The notes beneath the pieces were generated by a model. That model had not been told where the DNA came from, ran no database searches, and saw only the letters and a program-made list of their open reading frames with translations. From NCBI GenBank assembly GCA_964493765.1, contig CAZBPK010000113.1, positions 1 to 60,859 on the forward strand: DNA of 60,859 nucleotides. The letters are read 5' to 3'. This document shows, piece after piece, positions 8,419 through 16,625 of this stretch. A program made the translations under genes and the position numbers. Position 1 is the stretch's first letter. Each line of letters opens with the position of its first letter. Source of the stretch: CALLMJ01 sp964493765 (GTDB lineage: Bacteria; Bacteroidota; Bacteroidia; J057; CALLMJ01).

Positions 8419-9294
8419 TTATTTTTTATTGTTTTCCAAATAATGAAAAATCAAAGGTGCATATTGAAACAGTTTAAAACCTTGCTGTTCTAATGCAATT
8501 TGGGGGGCATATATATTAGGAATTTCTCTATAAAGGGGATAATGTTCTTGAATAATTAATTTGAGTTCATTAAATTGACTATTAATTCCCGTCATAATGA
8601 TTTCAAGATTTTTTTCATTGATGGATAGTGCGTTATTGATTAAAATGATGTTGTAAAGAAAATCATCAGGTGTATCAAAATGTAATTGATTAGCATATAA
8701 TAAACTACCAGCATTAAAAACCACATAATTAAAACTATTTTCGTAAAGCTCTAATGCAGCAAAATATCCAGTAGGTTGGTAAGTAGCGGATTTGTAATAA
8801 TGCAAAATAGAACTAGCAATGGTATGTCTTATTTCTACATCAGGAAAATAATATTGTGCTTTTTTCTGAAGTTCTGTATCAATAGCATAAATGATATTCA
8901 AACTTAGGGGTTTAATCATATTCCTGAAGCAAACTTCATTAGAATTAATTCTATATAATTGTTCTAAATAAGCTTGTTCTGAGCCATCTGGTAAAAATTC
9001 TGAGGGAACTATCATCCATTTTTTTGAATTTATGATAATTTCCCATGAGGCAAATTTGTTTTTAAGAAGCTCATCTTCAAAACAAATTTTACCTAAAAAA
9101 TCAGCAACCTCATATTGATTAATATTTATAAATGTTTTGATGAGTAAAATTTCACCATTCGTATTAAAAATAGATAGTAAAAACGATTTTTCGTTTAAAT
9201 ACAGGACTACCCTATATACAGAAAAGTATTTAGGGTCAAATAAAGGGCTAACAAAATCGGCATTAAACCGAGACGACTTTCCTAATACAATCAT
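8419..9294 (-). CDS. DUF3822-like protein
   Basis: This 291-residue protein has the layout of the Bacteroidota-specific DUF3822 family: an actin-like or ASKHA-like fold is suggested by strand-rich segments and by its frequent place next to rsmD. The placement 2 bp before rsmD is the main support. No catalytic motif is visible and there is no signal peptide. A TAAATTTG -7 box (9323-9330, minus strand) lies 28 nt before its ATG. Confidence 0.6.
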   Translation of the reverse strand: MIVLGKSSRFNADFVSPLFDPKYFSVYRVVLYLNEKSFLLSIFNTNGEILLIKTFININQYEVADFLGKICFEDELLKNKFASWEIIINSKKWMIVPSEFLPDGSEQAYLEQLYRINSNEVCFRNMIKPLSLNIIYAIDTELQKKAQYYFPDVEIRHTIASSILHYYKSATYQPTGYFAALELYENSFNYVVFNAGSLLYANQLHFDTPDDFLYNIILINNALSINEKNLEIIMTGINSQFNELKLIIQEHYPLYREIPNIYAPQIALEQQGFKLFQYAPLIFHYLENNKK

Positions 9295-9322
9295 AGAGGA
9301 AGTTAAATTTTGTGGAACGGTT

Positions 9323-9330
9323 CAAATTTA
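9323..9330 (-). promoter_or_regulatory. -7 box TAAATTTG for the DUF3822-like/rsmD pair
   Basis: A match to TAnnTTTG on the minus strand, 28 nt upstream of the start at 9294. Confidence 0.5.
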
Positions 9331-9380
9331 TATCAATTTTTAATAGCATTATCAATTGTTAATAAATTTCTTAAATTTTT

Positions 9381-10763
9381 TTAGATAGTCATTGAAAATA
9401 TTTTGGTTTGTGGTTGTTTTTCTTTTAAATGTAAGTCAAATGCCATAGATATATTTCTTACAAATGCTTTTCCTAACTCTGTAATTTTTAAATAGTTATC
9501 ATAAATCTCTAATAGACCATCATTTTCAGCTTCTTTTAACTGTTGTAAAACTTGTGGAATTTCAGGAAAATAGGTTTCAGGTTTATCCCAATGAGTTTCC
9601 CAACGGCACATGATATTCAATATATGTTGCCTGATTATCAAATCTTTTTCAGATAACAAATGACCTCTAAAAATGGGTAATTCTTGGCGATGAATTTTCT
9701 CTTCATATTGTTCTAATGTTTTTAAATTTTGACCAAAACCCAACCAAGTATCACCAATAGATGATACTCCAAGACCAATCATTAATTTAGAAAAGCCAAT
9801 GGTATAACCCATAAAATTCCTATGCAATGTTTTATTTAAAACTGCTTGATAAAGAGAATCATGAGGCTTTGCAAAATGATCCATTCCAATTTCTATATAA
9901 CCCGCTTCCTCAAATAATTTTCTTCCTGTTTCATATAAAATTCTTTTTTCATAGCCTGTGGGAATATCCTCCTCAGAAAACCCCCTTTGTCCTATAATTC
10001 CATCAATCCATGGAACATGTGCATAACTATAAAATGCTAATCTATCAGGATTTAACTCAATGGTTTTTAATACAGTATTTCTAATTCCTTCTACTTTTTG
10101 TTTGGGTAATCCAAAAACCAAATCATGACTTATAGAAGTATAACCCATTTCTCGACTGATTTCTGTTAATTTTTTTACCTTTTCAAATGGTTGAATTCGA
10201 TGAATGGCTTCTTGAACAACGGGATTATAGTCTTGAACCCCCATGCTTATTCTGCGAAAACCTAAATCATATAAAACTTGAAGATGTTCTTGGGTTGTAT
10301 TATTTGGATGAGCTTCAAAACCTAATTCAGGCTCGTCATAAAGTTTACTAGTTCTAAAAATATGTTGAATTAAGTTTTCTAGGTTTTTGGGCGAAAAAAA
10401 AGTTGGTGTACCACCTCCTAAATGAATCTCTTTAATCATCGGCTTTTCAGAAAATAAAGCTAAATACAGATCCCATTCCTTTTTTAAAAGCTCAATATAG
10501 GGTTCTTCTACACCATGATTTTTGGTGATTCTTTTATTACAACCACAAAAAGTACATAACGATTCACAAAATGGTAAATGTATATAAATACTAATTCCCT
10601 GTGTAGTGTTGGTTTCTTGAAATGTTTTTTTTAAAGTTTGTAAATATTGTTGCTGAGTAAAATTTTTTTCGTCCCAAAATGGAACAGTGGGATAACTAGT
10701 ATATCTTGGTCCTTGTACATTATATTTATGAACTAATTGATAAAAATCTTCTGAATGATTCAT
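9381..10763 (-). CDS. hemN: Oxygen-independent coproporphyrinogen III oxidase
   Basis: HemN is a radical SAM enzyme that turns coproporphyrinogen III into protoporphyrinogen IX without oxygen. The 460-residue length matches true HemN rather than the shorter HemW-like proteins. The cluster motif CxxxCxxCxC is at Cys66, Cys70, Cys73 and Cys75, after the HemN-specific IYIHLPFCESLC. The N-terminal GPRYTSYPT segment, which is needed for activity in HemN, is present near residue 18. It overlaps the upstream membrane-protein gene by 4 nt. With hemB at 33226 it is one of two haem genes in the window, in separate operons. Confidence 0.95.
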   Translation of the reverse strand: MNHSEDFYQLVHKYNVQGPRYTSYPTVPFWDEKNFTQQQYLQTLKKTFQETNTTQGISIYIHLPFCESLCTFCGCNKRITKNHGVEEPYIELLKKEWDLYLALFSEKPMIKEIHLGGGTPTFFSPKNLENLIQHIFRTSKLYDEPELGFEAHPNNTTQEHLQVLYDLGFRRISMGVQDYNPVVQEAIHRIQPFEKVKKLTEISREMGYTSISHDLVFGLPKQKVEGIRNTVLKTIELNPDRLAFYSYAHVPWIDGIIGQRGFSEEDIPTGYEKRILYETGRKLFEEAGYIEIGMDHFAKPHDSLYQAVLNKTLHRNFMGYTIGFSKLMIGLGVSSIGDTWLGFGQNLKTLEQYEEKIHRQELPIFRGHLLSEKDLIIRQHILNIMCRWETHWDKPETYFPEIPQVLQQLKEAENDGLLEIYDNYLKITELGKAFVRNISMAFDLHLKEKQPQTKIFSMTI

Positions 10764-11227
10764 GAATGAATTAAGTTTTGTATTGCTTCGTAATATTTTG
10801 TATCTAGATTTTTGAGAATATATGTTTTTGTATCATTTTGAATTTTTATCAAATGGTACCAAGTAATACCATCTTCATCTTCTTCATTTTCAATTTTTAT
10901 TAAAGAATTATTGGATAAATCATACTTTTTATAAAAACGAAAAAAACCAATTTGTCTTTCTACAATCAAACTTTGATTTTTAAAATAAAGGGTAATAAAT
11001 GAAGAACTCATTCCTATATAAGTTAGCAATGAACCCAACAAAAATATATTTATAGATACAAATATTTGCATAAAGTCATTCAGTGGAATTTTACCATTAA
11101 AATACCCAACAATCGGTATAGAAATTAACCAAACTCCAACCATTACAAATGTAACCATTAAAATACTCATTTTCTCTTTCCACTTTACAATCGGTGGATT
11201 TTCATTTATTACAATTTGAGAAGACAT
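10760..11227 (-). CDS. Small two-TM membrane protein, unknown function
   Basis: This 155-residue protein has two predicted membrane segments (about residues 21-45 and 55-80) and a charged C-terminal domain of about 75 residues, a layout like that of PH-domain-type membrane proteins. A longer frame to 11404 exists, but its first 35 or so extra residues are a translation of repeat copy B. A TAACTTTG -7 box (11243-11250) lies inside that longer frame just before ATG 11227. The start at 11227 is therefore chosen. It overlaps hemN by 4 nt. Confidence 0.65.
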   Translation of the reverse strand: MSSQIVINENPPIVKWKEKMSILMVTFVMVGVWLISIPIVGYFNGKIPLNDFMQIFVSINIFLLGSLLTYIGMSSSFITLYFKNQSLIVERQIGFFRFYKKYDLSNNSLIKIENEEDEDGITWYHLIKIQNDTKTYILKNLDTKYYEAIQNLIHS

Positions 11228-11242
11228 ACTTAAATATAAATA

Positions 11243-11250
11243 CAAAGTTA
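11243..11250 (-). promoter_or_regulatory. -7 box TAACTTTG for the membrane protein/hemN operon
   Basis: It matches TAnnTTTG, 15 nt before ATG 11227. This box decides the start choice, because it falls inside the longer reading frame. Confidence 0.6.
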
Positions 11251-11300
11251 GTGCATAATTCAGTTCATGAAAAGAAAAAAAATATTTATCTTTATGTATT

Positions 11301-11429
11301 GGGCGTGTCCCTTGCTTCGCTGCGGGTCGGGCTGTTACGGGCTTCGCTAACGCTTCGGCAATCCTTTTTCCACTTTTTTCAAAAGCGTCAAAAGGCAGTG
11401 CCACTTCGTGCCCTCCTCATCCCTCACGC
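11301..11429 (-). repeat. Interspersed structured repeat, copy B
   Basis: A full 129-bp copy on the minus strand, beginning 57 nt after the stop of the atpZ-like gene and in that gene's orientation. It is almost identical to copy A; the differences cluster near the 3' end. Both complementary ends (GCGTG, CACGC) and the central CCTTTT/AAAAGG hairpin are kept. Confidence 0.9.
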
Positions 11430-11486
11430 TTAATCAAAAGTTAAAACTCTTTCCATTGATTCCTTTACTGTTTTAATTTAATGATT

Positions 11487-11672
11487 TTATTTCACTTTTT
11501 TTATCAATACAATGATGATTCCTAATGAAGCAATCAAGGCTAAGCTAAGCGTAAACCAAGGCTTTTCAGTACCTAAATAGTTATCTAACAGCCTACCAAT
11601 TAATACAAATAAGCCAATAGTTACCACTATTTGCATTCCTAACGCAGAATACTTAAAATAAGAATTTTTCAT
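11487..11672 (-). CDS. AtpZ/AtpI-family small membrane protein
   Basis: The 61-residue protein has two hydrophobic helices separated by GRLLDNYLGTEKPWF, the signature of the AtpI/AtpZ family often encoded before F0F1 ATP synthase genes and linked to its assembly or to Mg2+ transport. It directly follows the bactofilin gene with no spacer. No ATP synthase genes follow in this window; what follows on the strand is repeat copy B and the hemN operon. Confidence 0.8.
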   Translation of the reverse strand: MKNSYFKYSALGMQIVVTIGLFVLIGRLLDNYLGTEKPWFTLSLALIASLGIIIVLIKKVK

Positions 11673-12095
11673 TTAAAATTCTTTAGGAATTTTTTCTTTA
11701 GGATAATTTTTTTGAATAAGTTCTTGAGCTTCTTGCCCCATGGTGCAACTTCCGCTGAAAATAGCACCAGCTTGAACTGTCATTTTGTCGGTAATAATAT
11801 CTCCATGAATATTGGCGGTTTCAGTTAATTGAAGTGTATCTCTAACTATTAAAATACCTTCAATCATACCTGATATGGTTGCATTTTCTGTATCCACTTT
11901 ACCAATAATTTTTCCTTGTGGGCCTATCACTAAACGGGATTTACAATAAATGTTTCCTTTAACAATTCCTTCAATTCGTATATCGCCATCAATAATTAAA
12001 TCTCCTAAAATTTGCATTCCTGATGCAATAATACTTAATATAGATTCTTGAATTTGTGGTTTATCGTCTTTTTTGGGATTCGAAAAAAAAGCCAT
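11673..12095 (-). CDS. Bactofilin (polymer-forming cytoskeletal protein)
   Basis: The 140-residue protein has a short polar N-terminus, then repeated strand turns of the right-handed beta-helix type: GDLIIDGDIRIEGIVKGNI, then further turns including IGKVDTENATISG. It ends in a short charged tail. This is the bactofilin (DUF583) pattern, in which subunits self-assemble into membrane-associated filaments that organise the envelope. It is the first gene of a two-gene unit with the atpZ-like gene and is divergent from rlmE. Confidence 0.92.
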   Translation of the reverse strand: MAFFSNPKKDDKPQIQESILSIIASGMQILGDLIIDGDIRIEGIVKGNIYCKSRLVIGPQGKIIGKVDTENATISGMIEGILIVRDTLQLTETANIHGDIITDKMTVQAGAIFSGSCTMGQEAQELIQKNYPKEKIPKEF

Positions 12096-12153
12096 GCTGT
12101 ATTTTAAAACTGCAAATTAATTCAATTTTTTTAAGCACAAAACAAATATTTTA

Positions 12154-12161
12154 TAATTTTG
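12154..12161 (+). promoter_or_regulatory. -7 box TAATTTTG of rlmE
   Basis: A perfect TAnnTTTG match 11 nt before ATG 12173, so the 5' leader is only a few nucleotides. It decides the start against the longer frame from 12056. Confidence 0.65.
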
Positions 12162-12172
12162 TACAAAAAAAC

Positions 12173-12769
12173 ATGGCTTACCAACCCAACGACCATTACG
12201 CAAAAAAGGCTAAAGAAGAAAATTTTGCTGCTCGTTCTGTTTATAAACTTCAGGAAATTGATGAAAAGTACTCCATTTTTAAAGGTGCTAAACAAGTAAT
12301 GGATTTAGGTGCTTCGCCAGGTTCATGGTCTCAATATGTCAGTAAAAAGCTGGGACATCCTGCAAAAGTTTTTTCTATTGATCTGAACCCCTTGGCTCAA
12401 TCTATTCCTAACGTAACCTTTGTGATTGCTGATATTTTAAATGTAGATTTGATTGAATTAGCTAAAAATCATGGATTTGATAATCTTTTTGATGTTGTGA
12501 TTTCTGATATGGCTCCTAAAACTACTGGAATTAGAGTAACAGACCAAGCTCGTTCTTATGAGCTATGTTTAATGGCTTTGGAAGTTGCAAAAAAAGTATT
12601 AAAACCAAAAGGTAATTTTGTTTGTAAAATGTTTGATTCTGATGAATTCCAAAATTTCAAAAATCAACTTCATAAAAACTTCAAAAAAGTTAATGTACTA
12701 AGACCCAAAAGCACTAGAAAAGAATCCAAAGAAATTTTCTTTATTGCTCAAGATTTTTTCCTTTCTTAG
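12173..12769 (+). CDS. rlmE: 23S rRNA 2'-O-ribose methyltransferase RlmE (FtsJ)
   Basis: RlmE methylates the ribose of U2552 in 23S rRNA and promotes 50S maturation. The 198-residue protein has the family's RSVYKLQEID segment with catalytic-type Lys25, the SAM motif DLGASPGSWSQYV (from about residue 44), SDMAPKTTG with the catalytic Asp, and a later Lys in GNFVCKMF. The E near the end (ESKEIFFIAQ) completes the K-D-K-E set. The start is set by the -7 box at 12154. It ends with TAG. Confidence 0.95.
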   Translation: MAYQPNDHYAKKAKEENFAARSVYKLQEIDEKYSIFKGAKQVMDLGASPGSWSQYVSKKLGHPAKVFSIDLNPLAQSIPNVTFVIADILNVDLIELAKNHGFDNLFDVVISDMAPKTTGIRVTDQARSYELCLMALEVAKKVLKPKGNFVCKMFDSDEFQNFKNQLHKNFKKVNVLRPKSTRKESKEIFFIAQDFFLS

Positions 12770-12792
12770 TATTTTACATGAATTAGGTTATT

Positions 12793-13380
12793 ATGCTCTC
12801 AATCAACTTATTGCCTTTTGATGGTGAACTTTTTTATTTCCCTAATTTTTTAACACCTCAATATGCTTTATACTATTTTGATATTTTGAAAGAAAAAGTC
12901 AAATGGGAACAACCCATAATTAAAATTTTTGGAAAATCTTATTTATCACCAAGGCTTACAGCTTGGTATGGTGATAATCAAGCAGTTTATCAATACTCTG
13001 GAGTTAAAAATATTCCCCAAAGTTGGTTTTTTGAACTTTTAGAATTAAAAAGTTTAGTTGAAAAATTTACTTATCATGAATTTAATTCTGTATTACTGAA
13101 CTGGTATAGAAACCATCACGACAGCATGGGATGGCATGCAGATGATGAAAAAGAACTGGGAATCAATCCCATAATTGCCTCCGTTTCATTAGGGATAACC
13201 CGTAAATTTGTGATAAGAAATAAAAGAAATAAAAAATTAAGGTTTGTTGTTCCATTAGAAAATGGTAGTTTATTATTGATGAAAGGTTGTACTCAACACT
13301 ATTGGGAACACACAATACCAAAGCAAACACAACTGTGCTTAGATAGAATCAATTTGACTTTTAGAAAAATCATTCTTTGA
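12793..13380 (+). CDS. AlkB-like 2-oxoglutarate/Fe(II) dioxygenase
   Basis: This 195-residue protein matches the AlkB-type fold that repairs alkylated nucleic-acid bases by oxidative demethylation. The iron ligands are visible: His115 and Asp117 in GWHADDE, and His173 in YWEHTIPK. The 2-oxoglutarate-binding arginines of the RxNxTFR motif are Arg185 and Arg191. NWYRNHHDSMGWH, the short conserved block before the first ligand, is also typical of plant and bacterial ALKBH2-like members. It lies 23 bp after rlmE and may share its transcript. Confidence 0.9.
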   Translation: MLSINLLPFDGELFYFPNFLTPQYALYYFDILKEKVKWEQPIIKIFGKSYLSPRLTAWYGDNQAVYQYSGVKNIPQSWFFELLELKSLVEKFTYHEFNSVLLNWYRNHHDSMGWHADDEKELGINPIIASVSLGITRKFVIRNKRNKKLRFVVPLENGSLLLMKGCTQHYWEHTIPKQTQLCLDRINLTFRKIIL

Positions 13381-13583
13381 CCCATTTTCTTAATCTAATT
13401 TTGTCGTTAAGCTATTCAAAATTTTAACAGCATAATTTTCAAATTTTCGCTTTGAATTAAGTTAAATAATTGATTATAAAAATAGGAATGGATTTAAAGA
13501 CTATTAATTGCATTAGTAAATCCTAAATTATGCTAAATTTATATTTATTTTATATTAAGCATTTTTACTAAATCGTTTTTATG

Positions 13584-13591
13584 TATATTTG
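13584..13591 (+). promoter_or_regulatory. -7 box TATATTTG of the TonB receptor gene
   Basis: A TAnnTTTG match in the AT-rich 250-bp gap between the AlkB-like gene and the receptor, 39 nt before ATG 13631. Confidence 0.5.
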
Positions 13592-13630
13592 CATGCTTTT
13601 ACAATTTAGGCTTTTAAATTTTTATAAATT

Positions 13631-16051
13631 ATGAAATATAAAATTTTATTATTTCTAACTGGATTAACGTTTACATTATATTCTAATGCATGGAGTCAGG
13701 GCGATGTTTCAAGAAGAAAAAAACACAAAGAGAAACGGGAAATACCTCAAACTCAAAATGTAATTAGCAATCAAAAGCAAACTTCAGACTTGGTTGGAGC
13801 CATCATGGACAATAACACTGGAGAGCCTTTGATAGGGGTTACAGTTTTGCTACAAAAAGAGGATTTTCAAAAAGGAGCTTTTTCAGATTTGAATGGCAAG
13901 TTTATTTTTACAGATTTACCGTCTGGAACTTATCAGTTAAAATTAACTTATGTATCTTATGAAGGAAAAGAAATATCCAATGTTCAATTAGAAGCGGGTA
14001 AGCAGTATCATTTAGCATTTACCATGAAAGAAGTAGGGGTAAACGTAGAAGAAGTGGTTATTCAAAGTGATTTAAGAAAAGAATCTGAAGCCTCTGCAAT
14101 TTTGATGCAAAAAATGAATTTAAGAATGATGGACATTTTCGCAGGAGATATGATTCTTAAATCTTCTTCTGATTTATTCATTAATACTTCTTTAAGTAGG
14201 ATGCCTGGTGTAGTTTTTATTGAAGATAAATATCTGGGCATTAGAGGAATGCCTGAACGTTATAATACCGTAATGTTGAACGGTGCATTATTACCTATCA
14301 TCAATGTAGATAGGCAAGCCTTTGACTTTAGTAATTTGCCTTCTAACATGATTTCACAAATCCAATTAGTAAAGGCTTGTATGGCTGATATGCCTGCGAC
14401 CTTTGGGGGCGGCTTAGTCTCTTTTGAAACTCCTGGTATTCCTGAAAAAAATCTCACACAAATTAACTATCAAGCCGTTTATAATAGTTTATCTACTTTT
14501 AAACCTTATACGCGTGGTATTCATGATAAATCCAAAGGATTTTTAGGCTTATTTGGAGGTCCTAAACCTTTTTTGCCCTCGGATTTTCCCAATAGTGAAT
14601 ATATTCAAAGTTTACCTTTAGAATCAGAAGAACTCGCACAAATAGGACGAAAAACCAATCATGATTTTGTTACCGAAACTTTTCAGGCACCTCCAAGTCA
14701 GTCTATAAGTTTAACACTCAAAAGAAGATACGAAAAAAAAGACAATATCTATGGTTTTACAGTTATATCTAATATTACGAATGCATTTTTAACTCAAAAT
14801 ATCAAGCAGAATGTTCTTTCTGAATTTGACCCTGATTTAGGTTATAATCCCGTAGGCGACTCTTTTAGTGCTCCTTTGTATCAAAATCAACAAAGTTACA
14901 ACCAAATTGTAAACTTAGGCTATCAGAATAACCGCTGGAGCGTTCAGTTCAAAAATTTTATTACTTATTCTCAATGGGATAAATTTATGGCACAAACGGG
15001 CAGTTTTGAATTTGAAGGCGAATGGGAGCCTTATCTCTTTAATGTTAAAAGATTTGAAAAACAATTTTATTACGCAAATCAAGCAAATATTCGTTATAAA
15101 ATCAACGAGAACCAAAAAATAGACTTTACTTTGTTTACAAATACCGTAAGATTTAATGAACCGGGTTTTTATCCCGTGAATTATAGCCAGAATAGTAATG
15201 GGGATTGGCATATTTCTGATTCTTGGGTACCTGAAGATAGAGTGGTTTATACCATTTTTTCTTCCCAACAAAAAGATTTTTCCTATGGTGCTAACCTTTT
15301 TTATGAACATCAAATGCTTAAAAAAGAATATTCATTTTTAACTTTCAAGATAGGTAACTTTTTATACCTACAAGATAGAACTTTTCAATCTCGCAAGACT
15401 GGGCTTTTACCTACCCTAACAGAAGATTCTACGAATATTGTAGTCCAAGATTATTTGATAAATGGTTATGATTTTCATTATGACCCTAGCTTAATTAGAC
15501 CCCGTGGTTTCTTTTTCTTTGATGATACGCAAAATCATGACTCTTACCTAGGAAAAAGTATCAATATTGCTCCTTATTTACAAGCCACTTATCAAATGAA
15601 CCAAAATTTTCAAGTTTATACGGGTTTAAGGTTAGAGTCTGCGGAAACCCAAATTACTTCTACGGGTTTAGGAAGTTCAGAAGTTGTGCATAATCAAAAA
15701 ATATTGGATGTTTTGCCTGCTGTTATTTTAAGTTATAACCTAAAAGAGCGTTCAAGGCTTAAGTTTTCTTTTTGTCAATCTATTGTAAGACCTGATTTTA
15801 GAGAACTTTCTTTATTTAATTTTTTTAATCCTACGAATTCTATTTCATGGGAAGGAAATCCTCAAGTCATACGAACAAAAATTAATAGTTTAGATTTACG
15901 CTACGAATATTTTGGTAGTAATTTGGATATGTTTTCTGTTACTTTGTTCTTTAAGAATATTCATAAGCCTTTGGAGCAGATGCTTTCTCAAGGGGCTACA
16001 GTTTATTTGAATACTTATACATTAAGAAATTCTGAATATGCTAATAACTAG
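13631..16051 (+). CDS. TonB-dependent receptor, cut by an in-frame TAG
   Basis: The first 806 residues form an outer-membrane receptor: signal peptide (to SNAWSQ), a charged linker, a carboxypeptidase-regulatory-like beta domain (about residues 55-135), a plug with the typical RGMPERYNTVMLNG segment, and most of a beta-barrel. Receptors of this kind take up large nutrients using TonB energy. Translation stops at TAG 16049-16051 in the middle of the barrel. The same frame continues for 161 more codons with clear barrel sequence, ending LQYRF as these proteins do. The product of the first part alone lacks its closing strands and terminal Phe, so it is unlikely to insert by the BAM machinery. 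No SusD-like partner is next to it. Confidence 0.85.
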   Translation: MKYKILLFLTGLTFTLYSNAWSQGDVSRRKKHKEKREIPQTQNVISNQKQTSDLVGAIMDNNTGEPLIGVTVLLQKEDFQKGAFSDLNGKFIFTDLPSGTYQLKLTYVSYEGKEISNVQLEAGKQYHLAFTMKEVGVNVEEVVIQSDLRKESEASAILMQKMNLRMMDIFAGDMILKSSSDLFINTSLSRMPGVVFIEDKYLGIRGMPERYNTVMLNGALLPIINVDRQAFDFSNLPSNMISQIQLVKACMADMPATFGGGLVSFETPGIPEKNLTQINYQAVYNSLSTFKPYTRGIHDKSKGFLGLFGGPKPFLPSDFPNSEYIQSLPLESEELAQIGRKTNHDFVTETFQAPPSQSISLTLKRRYEKKDNIYGFTVISNITNAFLTQNIKQNVLSEFDPDLGYNPVGDSFSAPLYQNQQSYNQIVNLGYQNNRWSVQFKNFITYSQWDKFMAQTGSFEFEGEWEPYLFNVKRFEKQFYYANQANIRYKINENQKIDFTLFTNTVRFNEPGFYPVNYSQNSNGDWHISDSWVPEDRVVYTIFSSQQKDFSYGANLFYEHQMLKKEYSFLTFKIGNFLYLQDRTFQSRKTGLLPTLTEDSTNIVVQDYLINGYDFHYDPSLIRPRGFFFFDDTQNHDSYLGKSINIAPYLQATYQMNQNFQVYTGLRLESAETQITSTGLGSSEVVHNQKILDVLPAVILSYNLKERSRLKFSFCQSIVRPDFRELSLFNFFNPTNSISWEGNPQVIRTKINSLDLRYEYFGSNLDMFSVTLFFKNIHKPLEQMLSQGATVYLNTYTLRNSEYANN

Positions 16052-16537
16052 GGAATAGAATTAGAAGCGAGACAAAGACTAGGAGTTGATAATTATCTGA
16101 AAAACATTGCTTTATATGGAAATATTATGTTGCAAACAAGTAATGTAAAAGATGATAGAACAGGTAATACTACACGACCTCTACAAGGTCAAAGTCCTTA
16201 TGTTATCAATACAGGCGTGTTATATCAAGAGCCTAGAACCAGAATTAATTTTGATATTTTTTATAATCGTTATGGAAGACAAATCGTTATAGTGGGCGTT
16301 CCTGGGGCTTTTAATAATCTTTATGTTTTACCAAGACATCGTTTGGACTTCCAAGTCAGTAAAACCTTTAAAGAGAAATTGATGTTAAAAGTTGCAATTC
16401 AAGATATATTGGCTCAGCCTTTCTATAAAGTGCAATTCCAGACAAACGAAAAAACGGGTCGGTTGAAAGATGCTACCTTGGCTACTCGTACACAAGTAGG
16501 AAGACTATTGACTTTGTCTTTGCAGTATAGGTTTTAA
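16052..16537 (+). pseudogene. C-terminal remainder of the TonB receptor barrel, same frame
   Basis: Reading on past TAG 16049-16051 in the same frame gives GIELEARQRLG directly, the motif that normally follows Asn/Tyr in this place, then unbroken barrel sequence to the terminal LQYRF. The first Met in the frame is at 16127, but it has no signal peptide, so separate expression makes little sense. One base change (for example TAT, TAC or CAG to TAG) explains the break, so the loss is recent, or it is a sequencing error or a readthrough site. Confidence 0.85.
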
Positions 16538-16565
16538 ATTTTAAATATTAAATGAAACTTTGGGG

Positions 16566-16610
16566 TTGATATAAAAGGGGTTCCAATAATTGGAACCCCT
16601 TTTATATCAA
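16566..16610. terminator. Bidirectional terminator, 22-bp perfect palindrome
   Basis: The arms 16566-16587 and 16589-16610 are perfectly complementary around one central base. The outer parts are A-rich on one side and T-rich on the other (AAAAGGGG...CCCCTTTT), so either strand yields a GC stem followed by U. It lies between the convergent receptor and SGNH genes. Confidence 0.9.
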
Positions 16611-16625
16611 CTATTAACTTTTAGT

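Noticed and set aside
11228..11404. N-terminal extension of the membrane protein before hemN
   Set aside because: Its first part is a translation of repeat copy B, and the -7 box at 11243-11250 lies inside it; the start at 11227 is preferred.
14915..15313. Antisense frame inside the TonB receptor
   Set aside because: It has no recognisable domain and lies opposite a coding barrel with normal codon pattern.
16049..16051. General reassignment of TAG to an amino acid
   Set aside because: TAG ends icd (7706) and rlmE (12769) at the expected protein length, so it works as a stop here.
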